DNA of 64,000 nt from NCBI RefSeq assembly GCF_963678635.1, contig NC_087065.1:62646754-62710753 (forward strand), given 5' to 3'. Below are positions 29,842 through 39,529 of this stretch, piece by piece. This DNA comes from Symsagittifera roscoffensis. Lineage: Eukaryota > Xenacoelomorpha > Acoela > Convolutidae. The translations under genes and the position numbers were made by a program. How positions within the stretch are numbered: the first letter of the stretch is position 1; every line of letters begins with the position of its first letter. The notes under the pieces were generated by a model. The model was not told where the DNA came from and searched no databases. It saw only the letters and a list, made by a program, of their open reading frames with translations.

Positions 29842-30114
29842 CTAGGAGATCGAGGTTGGATTGTGGAACACGTAGAGGACCATCTGGGGCGACCCAGTTG
29901 GACTCGGTATTGTCACACTGATGTATTTGATGCCGTCTTTATCGACGTCCTGAATCGTCAGGATTGTCTCTTTTGGATCTGTCGGAAGATCATGGAGCCA
30001 TTCGAGCACGCGCAATTTCGTTAGTTCTTGCTCATGAGTCTGTTCCGCTTCTGGTTCGAACTCCACTTCTGGTTCTGATCGATCGTCGATCCAATCCCGA
30101 TCCATGTCATTCAC
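29842..30114 (-). CDS. ORF1 acidic tail between integrase and macrodomain, E1
   Basis: 90-codon frame directly after the stop of the integrase frame (30115), beginning MNDMDRDW. It is acidic and includes LRVLEWLHDL, matching LRILEWMRDV in the E2 frame 45418-46422, where integrase tail, this segment and macrodomain are continuous. The stop at 30115-30117 in E1 is therefore probably a mutation. Confidence 0.65.
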   Translation of the reverse strand: MNDMDRDWIDDRSEPEVEFEPEAEQTHEQELTKLRVLEWLHDLPTDPKETILTIQDVDKDGIKYISVTIPSPTGSPQMVLYVFHNPTSIS

Positions 30115-31293
30115 CTAGTCGATTTCTTCTAGCACCGCCACATCGTCCAGTCCTACCAGCGAGTCCATCATATCACTTACAACTATCCTGTCTACGACGA
30201 AATCCTCGCCGTACGGATTGTATTTCTTTTTATTTTTTCCTCTCTTGCTCTGGCGCGTTTCCATGGTGAGAGGAAAATCAGGCTGTATTCCTTTGTCAAT
30301 TTCAATTTGTTCCGGGCAATCCCAGTCTTCCTCGGCATAAGGTAGAGTTTCATCGTCCACCTCTAATCGCTCGGTCAACTCCAGATCCAGTGGTAGGTCG
30401 CAATCGTCCACCACCTCATTCCCGTCGTTTTTGTCGCGAGTACCCCTTTCATTCACTTCACAAGCAGGATCCACTATCAAATAGTCTCCCTCTTGCATGT
30501 CCGCTGGGATGCACCAGTCCTCTGACGAGGCATTGTGTGGTTTGATATTTTCGTAATGAGTTGCTCTTCCAGTGCTCAGTCGATAAAAACGACCTCCTTG
30601 GTGCACCTCTGTTATCTGAAATGGACCAAGCCATTTCTTTAATAATTTCTTGGTTCCTTTTGGTGGAACCACTTCCTGGAACACCCAGACGTAGTCGCCA
30701 ATTGAGTAGGCTTTCGCATCGGCTGTCCTCTTATCAAACCTCCTTTTTTGTCTAATATGCGCCTCTTGCGTGTTCCTCCTGCATAAGTCATTGAGGTCCT
30801 GCTGTCTTCTAATAACATCCCGCATGTACGTTTGCGGTGCTGTTCTCTTCCCCTCATATTCAGGGTAGAAAAACGTCAACGGAAGCGCTTTTTCGTGACC
30901 CGTTACCATCATGTGCGGACTTATTCCCGTGGTGGAATGCTCCGTGCTGTTGTACGCACCCATCACTTGCGGCAAGTGCTTGTCCCAGTCATCCATGTAA
31001 CGCGAGCAATAGACCCTCAGCATGGATACCAGTGTGCGATTTTGCCTCTCGACTAGGCCATTCGTTTGCGGGTGATAAGTGGTCGAGTGGGCCTGCGCTA
31101 CCTGCGACCTTTTCATTAACTCCTTCGTGAGATCACCCCCGAATGCTTTGCCAATGTCCGATTGGAACGTGATGGGGCAGCCATGCCTCGCTACCCACAC
31201 ATTTATCAAATGATCGCATGTTTCTTCCGCCGATGCTGTAATGCAGGGTGCTGCCTCCGCATACTTCGTAAAATGGTCGATCATTACCAGCAC
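30115..31293 (-). CDS. pol: Integrase catalytic core and C-terminal domain, E1
   Basis: 392-codon frame of a Ty3/gypsy-type DDE integrase. The second Asp (ITFQSDIGKAF, residue 46) and the Glu (NGLVERQN, residue 82) have D35E spacing; the first Asp lies upstream, in the broken stretch 31294-31436. The C-terminal part has the GPFQITEV and FYRLSTGRATHYENIKPH core, then the conserved CEVNERGTRDKNDGNE and an acidic, then basic tail. There is no obvious chromodomain. The usual Asn after the second Asp is Ile, which may impair activity. Confidence 0.88.
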   Translation of the reverse strand: MLVMIDHFTKYAEAAPCITASAEETCDHLINVWVARHGCPITFQSDIGKAFGGDLTKELMKRSQVAQAHSTTYHPQTNGLVERQNRTLVSMLRVYCSRYMDDWDKHLPQVMGAYNSTEHSTTGISPHMMVTGHEKALPLTFFYPEYEGKRTAPQTYMRDVIRRQQDLNDLCRRNTQEAHIRQKRRFDKRTADAKAYSIGDYVWVFQEVVPPKGTKKLLKKWLGPFQITEVHQGGRFYRLSTGRATHYENIKPHNASSEDWCIPADMQEGDYLIVDPACEVNERGTRDKNDGNEVVDDCDLPLDLELTERLEVDDETLPYAEEDWDCPEQIEIDKGIQPDFPLTMETRQSKRGKNKKKYNPYGEDFVVDRIVVSDMMDSLVGLDDVAVLEEID

Positions 31294-31436
31294 CTGATTA
31301 TAGCCCGTTGCTGCATGCAGATTTTCTGATGATCACTTTGCACCACTTCGTTGAATCCCGACGACTCTATTGACTGTAGGAGGAACCTTAGTTTCCTGGG
31401 ATCCTTCGCCTGCTGACATGACAGGTATGCGGCGAT

Positions 31437-32897
31437 TCACTTCTCACAAGCCTTCTTCAATCCCGGCCATTCGAATCGTTTCTGTATCCTGTTGTACACT
31501 TTGTCCACGCCGTGATGGCCCATCTGATCATGTGAGCGAAAGAGCAATCCGGTTTGGTAAAACTGTGGTAACACTATTGAATTGTATTTATAAAGGACCT
31601 TTTCCTCCTCTTTACGTTTACAGGCTACGATTCCGTCCTTGTTCAGGTACAACAAGTCGCTTCTCTTCAGGTAGAATTGCTTCAAGATCTTGTAGCTGTC
31701 TTCTTCCAAATCTCCCCTATCAGGTGCTCCATTCTCGATCCATCTCTTCAGACTGCTCGTCATTCTATCATTTCGTTGAGCCCTTAGGAGATCCGACAGC
31801 CTGTACCTGGCTTTCAAATACGTCTTTACCACGTTCATTTGCCCACTCATTATCTCCGGAGCATGAGCATCGTCCATCAACTTGACACACCATATCTTTT
31901 TCAAAGGCGTCGCTTCCTGCACAGATGGTTCCAGATTGGTACGGACGACCGTACCATGTGGCAGCAATCTGGTTGGGCTTTTCGAAAGTGCTATCAGCTC
32001 GAGCTCGTCTGCGGCATTATCTACCACAGTGCCCTCTTCATCTGAGGTGTATCTGTCCCTGTCTGGATCTTGATGCGTTTCTCGGTCCAGCCCGCGCTGC
32101 TTCCAGTCTACCAACAAGGAGTGGATTGCGATCTCTGACATATCGGAATTGGAAGTTGTTTCAGATGTGTTGTCCCAGGACTGGGGCCTCGAGTCAACAC
32201 TTGAGCCAACTGATTCCTCAACATCATATTCCAAGTTGTCTGAGATGTTTCTCGACTCCCCGGACAAAACTCTGTCCATTGGTTGCTTTGAATCCGACTC
32301 CCCGGACAAAGTTCTGCCCCTAGGTGGTCTCGTCAACCTCTCCCCGGACAAGTCGTCCTGCACGGGCTCAAAGGTATCAGACTCCCCGGACATTGTCTCG
32401 TCCCCGGACGAGCAATCTGGGTTCGGCTCAAATTCTTCTTTTGCATCCGTGAAATGCACTCTCCTCGCGAAGCTAGATTTCGACTTGATCCTGACTTCCT
32501 CAGTGGATTGGGTCTGATTCATTGTCCCATATTCAGTGAACGAAGTTCTCAACAAGACCTCCTTCGGCATCGAGCTCAACAGCTGGTTGACTATCGACCT
32601 GCAATTCCGTTCAACGCATCGGCTGCGAATGGACACTGGTCTCTTCTCTGTTCTCTCAGTGACAGTCAACCGCTGCATGGTCTCCATCCACTCACGATCA
32701 TGCCTATCCACTTCCCTGTCCAACAAGTCAGGTTTCACCATGACGTCCGGCGCCACGTTCACCGTCCTGTTCAATAGGGCCATGCTGTTTATACCCAGCC
32801 TGGTAAGTTCTTGCTGTACCAAATTGGATCGTACTAGCAGATCCAACGGAACGGGCTCGCCTCTGGCTAAAACCTTTATCTCCGCGGCTGCCTCCAC
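31437..32897 (-). CDS. pol: RNase H-integrase spacer and HHCC domain start, E1
   Basis: 486-codon frame. Its end has LLFRSHDQMGHHGVDK and FEWPGLKKACEK, the two His of the integrase HHCC zinc domain; the Cys pair falls after a stop at 31438. Before this is IICVKL-like sequence (IWCVKLMDDAH, KARYRLSDLLRAQ) shared with E2. The first ~300 residues are acidic, with repeated SGES units (GESDTFEP, GESDSKQP, GESRNISD) and an SPTRLLPHG segment. They have a counterpart in E2 (SGEW, SGECEKW). The spacer is unusually long for a gypsy polyprotein. Confidence 0.75.
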   Translation of the reverse strand: MEAAAEIKVLARGEPVPLDLLVRSNLVQQELTRLGINSMALLNRTVNVAPDVMVKPDLLDREVDRHDREWMETMQRLTVTERTEKRPVSIRSRCVERNCRSIVNQLLSSMPKEVLLRTSFTEYGTMNQTQSTEEVRIKSKSSFARRVHFTDAKEEFEPNPDCSSGDETMSGESDTFEPVQDDLSGERLTRPPRGRTLSGESDSKQPMDRVLSGESRNISDNLEYDVEESVGSSVDSRPQSWDNTSETTSNSDMSEIAIHSLLVDWKQRGLDRETHQDPDRDRYTSDEEGTVVDNAADELELIALSKSPTRLLPHGTVVRTNLEPSVQEATPLKKIWCVKLMDDAHAPEIMSGQMNVVKTYLKARYRLSDLLRAQRNDRMTSSLKRWIENGAPDRGDLEEDSYKILKQFYLKRSDLLYLNKDGIVACKRKEEEKVLYKYNSIVLPQFYQTGLLFRSHDQMGHHGVDKVYNRIQKRFEWPGLKKACEK

Positions 32898-33011
32898 TGG
32901 AAGGTCAGGGTGTCCGGGTATAGGATGCCATGACTTATCTAACCACCTGGTAAGTGGCAGTTTGTCGTAGGTTTCCTTGTCCAGTAATGAAAACCCGTCT
33001 TTGATTTTCGA

Positions 33012-33495
33012 TTAATTAGCCTGCTTCTCCTCGAGGCGCTCATAAATTTCTGTCTTTTTACTGAGGCTATCTGCGTTCTGGTGCTTGTCACGGGTACGGT
33101 GTTCTATGATCATGTGGTATCCATCCAGGCGCACGATCCAACGACCAATATAACTTTGGTCCATCGAATAGGTTTTCAGCCATGCAAGGGCACGATTATC
33201 CACACGTAACTTGAAGGGAGCACTCCCCAAGTAGGCCCTGTATTTTTCCACGAAAGTGATCACCGCGAACATCTCCGCTTTTGGTGCGCCATACTTCATC
33301 TCAGTATCACTTCTGATGAAGTATGCCCGATATCGCAACCACTGATGCATCCGTGTCCAGCACGAACATCCCCTTCTCTGTTGGCATGCCGAGGACCGGC
33401 GCCTCGCAAAGTTCACGTTTGATGTTCTCAAATGAAACTTGTGCCTCATCAGTCCAAGTGAACTTTTCGCCCTTGTTTCTCATCAACCGCTGCAT
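33012..33495 (-). pseudogene. pol: RNase H domain, E1 (frameshifted and deleted)
   Basis: Two overlapping frames. 33307-33495 carries the RT connection (FTWTDEAQVSFENIKREL) and MFVLDTDASVVAISGILHQ with the first RNase H Asp. 33012-33449 carries EMKYGAPKAEMFAVITFVEKYRAYL, LRVDNRALAWLKTY and HQNADSLSKK, with the remaining acidic residues. Between them the segment present in E2 as WNGKTVLRPIAYGSKVLS is missing and the frame changes, so RNase H cannot be active in this copy. Confidence 0.85.
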
Positions 33496-33498
33496 GGG

Positions 33499-34158
33499 TT
33501 ATATTTTGTCAGCATACCCCTTGATGAACTCTCGATAATAATTAGCGAATCCCAAAAAACTCATCAGTTGTGTATCTGTTTTAGGTGCCTTCCAGGTCAG
33601 CACCGCTTCAACCGCTTCAGGATCTGGTCTCACTCCATGTTTGTCCACCAAGCGGCCCAGATACTTTATGGAATCTCTGAGGATTTCACACTTAGAGGGT
33701 TTACATTTCAGACCCGCCTGCTTCATGCAAGAAAACACCTCCTCCAACCTCTCTATGTGGTCTTCTAAGGTTGGTGTTGCAATCACGACATCATCGAAAT
33801 AACACATGATGAGATTCCCGCATTTCTTAGTGACGCTCGTGAGTGCCTGGGCCATCAGTCGCTGGAATGTGGCCGTCGCGTTGCACAATCCGAAAGGCAT
33901 CCTCTTCCACTGGAACAATCCCAGCTCGCACGCGAAGCCTGTTTTTTCTCGATCGTGCCTTCGGAGTGGCACTTGCCAGAACGCAGAGCCCAAATCCAAC
34001 GTCGTGAAGAACTTCGCGTCTCCCAGCTTGAATAGGCTCTCATCGATGCGGGGAATCGGGTATGCGTCCTTTATAGTCACTGCGTTCAGATAACGGAAGT
34101 CACAACAAAACCTGAGTTGCCCCCTTTCTTTTTCGCCATGACCACGCCACCAGCCCAT
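33499..34158 (-). CDS. pol: Reverse transcriptase palm and fingers, E1
   Basis: 219-codon frame with the gypsy-type RT motifs: LRFCCDFRYLN, PIPRIDE, FTTLDLGSAFWQ (Asp55), MPFGLCNATATFQRLM and the catalytic CYFDDVV (YFDD at 120-123), followed by KCEILRDSIKYLG and FLGFANYYREFI. All three catalytic Asp are present. The first nine residues come from the wrong frame across a frameshift near 34130, and a TAA at 33496-33498 ends it. E2 has YVDD at the same place. Confidence 0.93.
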   Translation of the reverse strand: MGWWRGHGEKERGQLRFCCDFRYLNAVTIKDAYPIPRIDESLFKLGDAKFFTTLDLGSAFWQVPLRRHDREKTGFACELGLFQWKRMPFGLCNATATFQRLMAQALTSVTKKCGNLIMCYFDDVVIATPTLEDHIERLEEVFSCMKQAGLKCKPSKCEILRDSIKYLGRLVDKHGVRPDPEAVEAVLTWKAPKTDTQLMSFLGFANYYREFIKGYADKI

Positions 34159-35207
34159 GGGGACTTTGACGGCTCGATCATGTCGTACTCCATTAACATC
34201 TCGATTTCTTTCCTACACGCTTCTGACTTGTGAGGGGTCATCCTTCTCGCCCCTTCCCTATGAGGTACCGAGCCCTCTTCTATCTCAATCTCGTGTTCTA
34301 CAAAATTACAGCAACCTATGTCGGCCTTATGTTTCGAAAATACGTCTGCGTTCCGACTTAGCACCGCTCTGAGCGAATCTAGTTCCTTGTCTGATATTCT
34401 ACCCTTCAAATGTTCTATCTCAGGTAGGACCGGTTTATTCGCTGCTAACTCAGTTTCTGTCGGCCTTTCAGGAAAGTTGGAACTACTAGACAGCCCATCA
34501 TCTGTTTCCGACTTCATTGAAAACAATTTCCTGGAAGATTTCAATTCATTTACCCTCTTCGTTATACATTCTTGGTTCGCATGCAATGGACATATAGTTA
34601 CATCAAACTTTTTCAAGCTCTCCACACTCTGAAAGTCTGTGTTCAGAGGCAAAGCATAACCAAGTTTCTTTCCCCTCTGTATTGTCACTGTTGTTGCTTC
34701 TGTGTTCAATAACACACTCACACACAGTCCGCTCTGAGTGAGTGTGAAGCTTCTTCCTAAAATAGCCGAGCTTTTACTGTTTGGATTTGGTACTAGACAC
34801 ACCTGTCTATCATTGCTGAGTTCATTCAAGTTCGTCATCCTAAACGTCGCTACTACGGCTTGGTTTGGTTTTAATCTAACTTTTCGATCCAGAAAAATTG
34901 GCACCTTGGCCTGGTTAATTAAGATCTTGTTAAGGGGTCTCTTTTCATATTTTCTCTCAGGATCCTTGATCCTAATCAACCCGTCATTGAGATCGACCCT
35001 GACATCAAAGTTGCGCATGAAATCCTTTCTTAAGATGAACTGATCGGATTCGTCCAAATTCTCCACTACTAGGAAGCTCATCCAAAGATGTCTTCCTCCG
35101 AGCTGCAGTGAAATGATCGGGGTTCGTCCAGTCACATAGATCGCTCCCTGATTGGCAGCTGCCAACCTGATGTTTGTCGGTATGAGATCCGACCTTTCGA
35201 AACCCAA
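34086..35207 (-). CDS. pol: Protease C-terminal part and RT N-terminus, E1
   Basis: 373-codon frame. RTPIISLQLGG and DQFILRKDFMRNFDV form the second half of an aspartic protease; the psi-loop LGRDF of E2 has become LRKDF. A linker follows with SETDDGLSSSSNFPERPT, then VFSKHKADIGCCNFVEHEI, REGARRMTPHKSEACRKEI and DMIEPSKSPWAGGVVMAKKK, the standard RT entry of gypsy elements. The last ~10 residues are out of frame. The active-site DTGA is in the overlapping upstream frame 35132-36475. Confidence 0.85.
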   Translation of the reverse strand: MGFERSDLIPTNIRLAAANQGAIYVTGRTPIISLQLGGRHLWMSFLVVENLDESDQFILRKDFMRNFDVRVDLNDGLIRIKDPERKYEKRPLNKILINQAKVPIFLDRKVRLKPNQAVVATFRMTNLNELSNDRQVCLVPNPNSKSSAILGRSFTLTQSGLCVSVLLNTEATTVTIQRGKKLGYALPLNTDFQSVESLKKFDVTICPLHANQECITKRVNELKSSRKLFSMKSETDDGLSSSSNFPERPTETELAANKPVLPEIEHLKGRISDKELDSLRAVLSRNADVFSKHKADIGCCNFVEHEIEIEEGSVPHREGARRMTPHKSEACRKEIEMLMEYDMIEPSKSPWAGGVVMAKKKGGNSGFVVTSVI

Positions 35208-36475
35208 GTTTTGACTGACATGACGCTAACCACTGCTCCCGTGTCTAGCAGTCCCTTTACTGAAAGTTGTCTGCCTTGCACGTCCAGCACGTGTGCGGCC
35301 AGATTGGCCTCGCAACCTATGTGCACCGCATCTTTTTCGAGCATCGCGTTGTTTCCGATTCGTCTAACCTTCAGCTCCTCTTGACCAATGTATATCCGGC
35401 CAATCTGATCGTTCGCATCAGTTATGTGAGCTTTTGTGTAGATATTGATGCCATCCACATTCATTAGAATCGGGTAAGGGCCATGGACATCGATATAATG
35501 TCCATCCACTTTCATCAGCCTCGGACCTCCTGTTGTGAGCAGCGCTCGCACTGCCCTGGAGTCCAGTTTGGGATCTTTCTCCTTCAGGTAGTCGGCATGG
35601 ATGTCCAGGTGGACTAGTGTAATCTCGGATGGTTCACTCAAGTTCTTGACCACCTGGTGCCCTGCGACTGAGATAATGGACATTATTTTCGTCCCCTCCT
35701 TCGTCATGCAGAAAGTTCTCCCAGATATAACGTTCAGTTTTAGTCCCTGTTTCCTGGGTTCCTCTTTGTCTTCTACTTTCGTCGTTTTACTTAGAATATT
35801 AAAACTTTCCCGAAGATCTGTGCTCTCCAGCTCCGATCTTACCCATTGCTCCACTTCTTTCGTGGCTAGGTCCTGTTTGACATTCTGCAGCGCTGTCCTT
35901 GCCGCCAGACCGTAATCCACCTTGACTGGGCTAGCCGACTCTGCCTCCAGGTTCGAGGCTACCACCTCGTCAGGCAGTGTCTTTACCTTCTTAGTCGTAA
36001 AGGTGCTCGGTGTGGTCTCCTTTCTCCGAGACACGGCCTCGTTCATCAGACGTGCTCGACTGGCCTTGACACCCGAAAGCGCCTCTTCGTGGCGGGGATG
36101 TTTCGCGTCCGCTACTGCATCCCAAAATTGAGTGCAATCCGACTTGAAGTGTCCCTCCAAATTACAGAAGAAGCACCTCGGACCATATTTCATGATGAGC
36201 CCTCTGACGTACTCTTCGTGATCCTCGTCGGTCGCGTCGACGTCATCGAGAAAGTAGCCTATTGTCTTCATGTTCTGTTTGTATGCAGAACACGCGGAAA
36301 CGTGATGGTCAATCGAACCACAATTCGCACACGACCTCCTCTTATCCATTTCATCGCGAGGTTTGTACCAACTGGAGTTCGCACCAGTGTTTGTCCCTCT
36401 ATAGTTACCATAATTGCTGTAACGGTTTTGCGCCCTCGGTTTTATGAGTAAATACTCGCGTGACTTCATACGCAA
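35132..36475 (-). CDS. gag-pol: Nucleocapsid with two CCHC knuckles and protease active site, E1
   Basis: 447-codon frame. Two CX2CX4HX4C zinc knuckles, CANCGSIDHHVSAC and CFFCNLEGHFKSDC, are set about 40 residues apart, wider than in most Gags. A basic helical stretch follows, then a beta-rich region (MSIISVAGHQVVKNL, VDGINIYTKAHI, IYIGQEELKVRRIG) and GLLDTGAVVSVMS with the protease active-site DTGA. The region before DTGA looks like an extra protease-like or beta domain and is conserved in both E2 copies. It overlaps frames on both sides by frameshift. Confidence 0.87.
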   Translation of the reverse strand: MRMKSREYLLIKPRAQNRYSNYGNYRGTNTGANSSWYKPRDEMDKRRSCANCGSIDHHVSACSAYKQNMKTIGYFLDDVDATDEDHEEYVRGLIMKYGPRCFFCNLEGHFKSDCTQFWDAVADAKHPRHEEALSGVKASRARLMNEAVSRRKETTPSTFTTKKVKTLPDEVVASNLEAESASPVKVDYGLAARTALQNVKQDLATKEVEQWVRSELESTDLRESFNILSKTTKVEDKEEPRKQGLKLNVISGRTFCMTKEGTKIMSIISVAGHQVVKNLSEPSEITLVHLDIHADYLKEKDPKLDSRAVRALLTTGGPRLMKVDGHYIDVHGPYPILMNVDGINIYTKAHITDANDQIGRIYIGQEELKVRRIGNNAMLEKDAVHIGCEANLAAHVLDVQGRQLSVKGLLDTGAVVSVMSVKTWVSKGRISYRQTSGWQLPIRERSM

Positions 36476-37995
36476 ATCATCGGGCGTGGGTTAGGTTCAA
36501 GTGACAGGGTGAAGTGTGTGGCCAACATCGTTTTCAACTCCTCACTCTTTACTCCGTCCATGAACTTCGAAGCAATCGCCAAGTTCCGCTCGGATATTCT
36601 CTCATCCGGATTGCTTCTGCTCCTATGCAATTCAAGGTCGACCAAAAATTTATCTATGGATTCGTCATCTCTTCGACGCCTCTTTTCGAACTTCACCATA
36701 GCCTGGTGCCCTTGTACTCCAGAGCCGAAACGATTCAGCAGGATGTCGAATATCTTGCGAGCGCTGTCTCTCTCATTGGCTCTTTTCGCCATTACGCAAT
36801 TTAGTGCCGTACCCTCCAGGTTGCTCGTTAGCGCGCTGCACTCTTGTTTCTTGGAGAGACTCTCTTCCTCAAAGTGTAACTTCATCACCTCTATCCAAGT
36901 ATAAATGCAGCCGTCGGACTCGTCTTTGTATGACTTCGGCTTTTTCAGTGTCCTTCTTGACCTTTCTCCTCTCTCGGTTGACTTCGAGAGTTTGGTGATG
37001 AATGTTTCTAGAGATCTGTTCAGAGGCTCAAACATCGAAGCATACATCGTCGTGTCCTGTGAGAGTGTAGTCAGATCTGGCACTGAACTGACTTGTGGCA
37101 CAGTTGGCAACCTTGTCTCCGGAGTAGCATCTGCCTCCGGTGGGACTGGATTTGTCCAGCCAGGCCTCGACGGGGCTGCCCTTGGCCGCTCCCTATTCGT
37201 AGGTTCGTAGTTCGTTCTCGAGCTTTGCTGGGCTCTGGCATAGCTGCCCGTACTATCTCCATCATTCGCATGGCGTGAGCGCTCCCTTGGGTTGGAACGC
37301 TCCTCCCAATTGCTCCCATTCAGGATCGCGTCAAACTTCCGCATCATTAAGTCAGACTTGGCATCTAACCTTTTCTCCAGGCTAGTCATCGTGTGGGCGT
37401 AGGTACTATCATGATCGTTCAACAATCGCTCGATCTCTCTCGTCATCCTAGCCTCTCTTTCCTGTGACTCCTTGTTTGCCTCTGCCAGGCTCTCCGCCAG
37501 GCATTGATCGGTGTTGCGAATCAGTTGAGCCTGAACAACCCTCGCCTGCGACTTCGCGTGCGTTAGTTCTTCTCTCAGATTCTCTCGACCCTGGTGAGCT
37601 CTCTCGTCAACCTGATCTGTTCTCTTAGTCATGTCCCGTCTCAGTTCATCCAGACCATTCATTACGCCAGCGAACATGTCACTTATGTCGCCAGTGGCCC
37701 CAAATGACGGGGTTAGTCCCAAAGAAGATGAGGTCAACTGCGGCTGCAGCCTGGTGCTTGATGACGCACCGCCTTTTTGCTTGCTCATCGACGTCATCAA
37801 TCTGTCGAACGTTGATGACGCTCCCATCGTTATCCCATCTGACATGGGCCTGGTCGGCGAGGCTGACGACGCCTTCCTGCTCATGTCGTTCCTTGGGCAC
37901 GGTGTGAAGTTCACATCCGGATGGGTTATCTCCGGGTAGTCATAACTGGAAGATAAACCTTCAGTTCGTAGTGACGCCATGCGTTCATCGTACAA
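36466..37995 (-). CDS. gag: Gag coiled coil and capsid, E1
   Basis: 509-codon frame. Residues ~100-230 form a long coiled coil, followed by a Ser/Arg/Pro linker. The capsid-like region is in the last third: CIYTWIEVMKLHFEEE, SNLEGTALNCVMAKR, IFDILLNRFGSGVQGHQAMVKFEKRRRRDDESIDKFLVDLE and LAIASKFMDGVKS. The tryptophan-led helix and the R..DESIDKFL..LE pattern are typical of the retrotransposon Gag family (PF03732-like). The last residues are out of frame where the nucleocapsid frame takes over. Confidence 0.82.
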   Translation of the reverse strand: MYDERMASLRTEGLSSSYDYPEITHPDVNFTPCPRNDMSRKASSASPTRPMSDGITMGASSTFDRLMTSMSKQKGGASSSTRLQPQLTSSSLGLTPSFGATGDISDMFAGVMNGLDELRRDMTKRTDQVDERAHQGRENLREELTHAKSQARVVQAQLIRNTDQCLAESLAEANKESQEREARMTREIERLLNDHDSTYAHTMTSLEKRLDAKSDLMMRKFDAILNGSNWEERSNPRERSRHANDGDSTGSYARAQQSSRTNYEPTNRERPRAAPSRPGWTNPVPPEADATPETRLPTVPQVSSVPDLTTLSQDTTMYASMFEPLNRSLETFITKLSKSTERGERSRRTLKKPKSYKDESDGCIYTWIEVMKLHFEEESLSKKQECSALTSNLEGTALNCVMAKRANERDSARKIFDILLNRFGSGVQGHQAMVKFEKRRRRDDESIDKFLVDLELHRSRSNPDERISERNLAIASKFMDGVKSEELKTMLATHFTLSLEPNPRPMICV

Positions 37996-38035
37996 AGACT
38001 TCCAGCTCTTCTTGGCCTTCGAACCCGGTTGTTCT

Positions 38036-38569
38036 TCACCTCACCTCGTGGCTTATACTCGACATCATCGCGTTGTTGCTCTGCTTGGCCAGAGATGAGT
38101 GGGTATTAGCCGAATGTGAATATTCTCTCCTCCACATATGACTCTTGGTCTCCGATTTGGACATTCCCTTGAATAACACTTCCTCTCGCGGCTCGACCTC
38201 GGAACGCTCCGAGGTCTCCTCCGTCCTCTCGACTTCCTCCCGCTCGAGGTCCTCGCTTGGCTCAAAGTCGGGTCGAATAAGCGTCCGTTCTCCTTCGTCA
38301 AAGGGGTCCACAAGCGTTTCGCTCGCGGTTCCGGCTTCGGCGCTCCGCCTTTGATCACCATCGAGGTTTTTCTCGCTCCTTAATTTCATATCGCTCACTG
38401 AAAGATCAGGTTGACCTTTAGTCGATTCGGTTTCGGCAAACACGTCGGAGGCGCTGCTAAACGAGGACTGGCTACGCCTAGTTTTAAATTTTCGCGTGCT
38501 GCCCTTGCTCAGCCTGGGAATCTTAGTAATCGATCCTAACGAGTCCCTGCGCTGCATGCTTTGTGCCAA
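38036..38569 (-). CDS. gag: Gag N-terminal basic and acidic region, E1
   Basis: 177-codon frame starting MAQSMQRRDSLGS, rich in Ser, Arg and Glu, upstream of the Gag coiled coil and on the same strand. The probable ORF1 start is here, because the leader upstream (38570-41682) has no frame with coding character. E2 has a comparable charged N-terminus at 57639-58883. A short out-of-frame gap (37996-38035) separates it from the next Gag frame. Confidence 0.6.
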   Translation of the reverse strand: MAQSMQRRDSLGSITKIPRLSKGSTRKFKTRRSQSSFSSASDVFAETESTKGQPDLSVSDMKLRSEKNLDGDQRRSAEAGTASETLVDPFDEGERTLIRPDFEPSEDLEREEVERTEETSERSEVEPREEVLFKGMSKSETKSHMWRREYSHSANTHSSLAKQSNNAMMSSISHEVR

Positions 38570-39041
38570 AAAAACAATATTTGTATAATTTAGTGGTGAT
38601 GCACACGTACCGCAAACAAGTTCAAGTTAAATTACTTAACGCTACCTCTTCGATCTCGTAAGTATCAAGAATGTCTCTTAGGTTTCTCAATGACAATCTT
38701 AGTGACTCAGCTAAAGTTACACACACAGGGCCTGCTCAGTATTGATATAATGCTAACTCAACCCTGTTATATAGTATAACAGTATCACAAAATTTTCACA
38801 AGATATAATCAACACACAAAACACAATCGATAGTCAGATAAAAATATCCTACAGGTGACAGCGACCTCTCGTCAGTATCAAATTTATCTCCACACAATTT
38901 ATCAAGTCACTGCTTTGTTAAAATCAAACAATCTTTGGTAAAAAGCAGTGACGATTCAGAAACAGATCAATAAAACTTAGTCTTAAAGAAAAAGAATTCC
39001 CTCAATCGGAACGATCCGAAAGAACGAAGCCCAGGACACAG

Positions 39042-39330
39042 TCTTCTCAAGTGAGTGTGTATTTGCCTAATACACCCACCGAGGTCTTCTTTTAGGTGTC
39101 CTGCGATTGCCCGAGCTGTCCTATTAAGTAGCTCAAGGCAACCTCTGATCGAAAATTTCTTAAGTATAAGAAAAAGCTCCCCCACACCCGGACTGCTCCA
39201 AGTGCACGAGAGTAGGGAACAACTTTTCTTCTCAAGTGAGTGTATATTTGCCTAATACACTCACCGAGGTATTCCTTTATTTGTTCCCGGATTGCCCGAA
39301 CTTTCCTATTAAGTAGCTCAAGGCAACCAC
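39042..39330 (-). repeat. Two ~185-bp tandem units with a conserved hairpin, E1 leader
   Basis: The block from TCTTCTCAAGTGAGTGT to TAAGTAGCTCAAGGCAACC occurs at 39042 and again at 39227. Each contains an inverted repeat: GTGTATT-TGCCT-AATACAC at 39057-39075 and GAGTGTAT..AATACACTC at 39238-39262, with the loop TTTGCCTAA kept although the stems vary. A conserved stem-loop in a retroelement leader could serve dimerisation or packaging. Confidence 0.7.
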
Positions 39331-39529
39331 ACAACCAAAATCACAATAAAAAAAAAATATTTTTGTTCGGGTACTTCTGATACACCCGATCTAGAATCCA
39401 AAGTTGATCACGAATTTCCGGGCCAAAATGGGCTCCTATAATCCTAATAAGCACACCTAATATCCTAATATGGTCTTTATTAAATGGATATTTCCCGTCT
39501 CCCAAATTGCCACAGAAGGTTTCCTCAAG

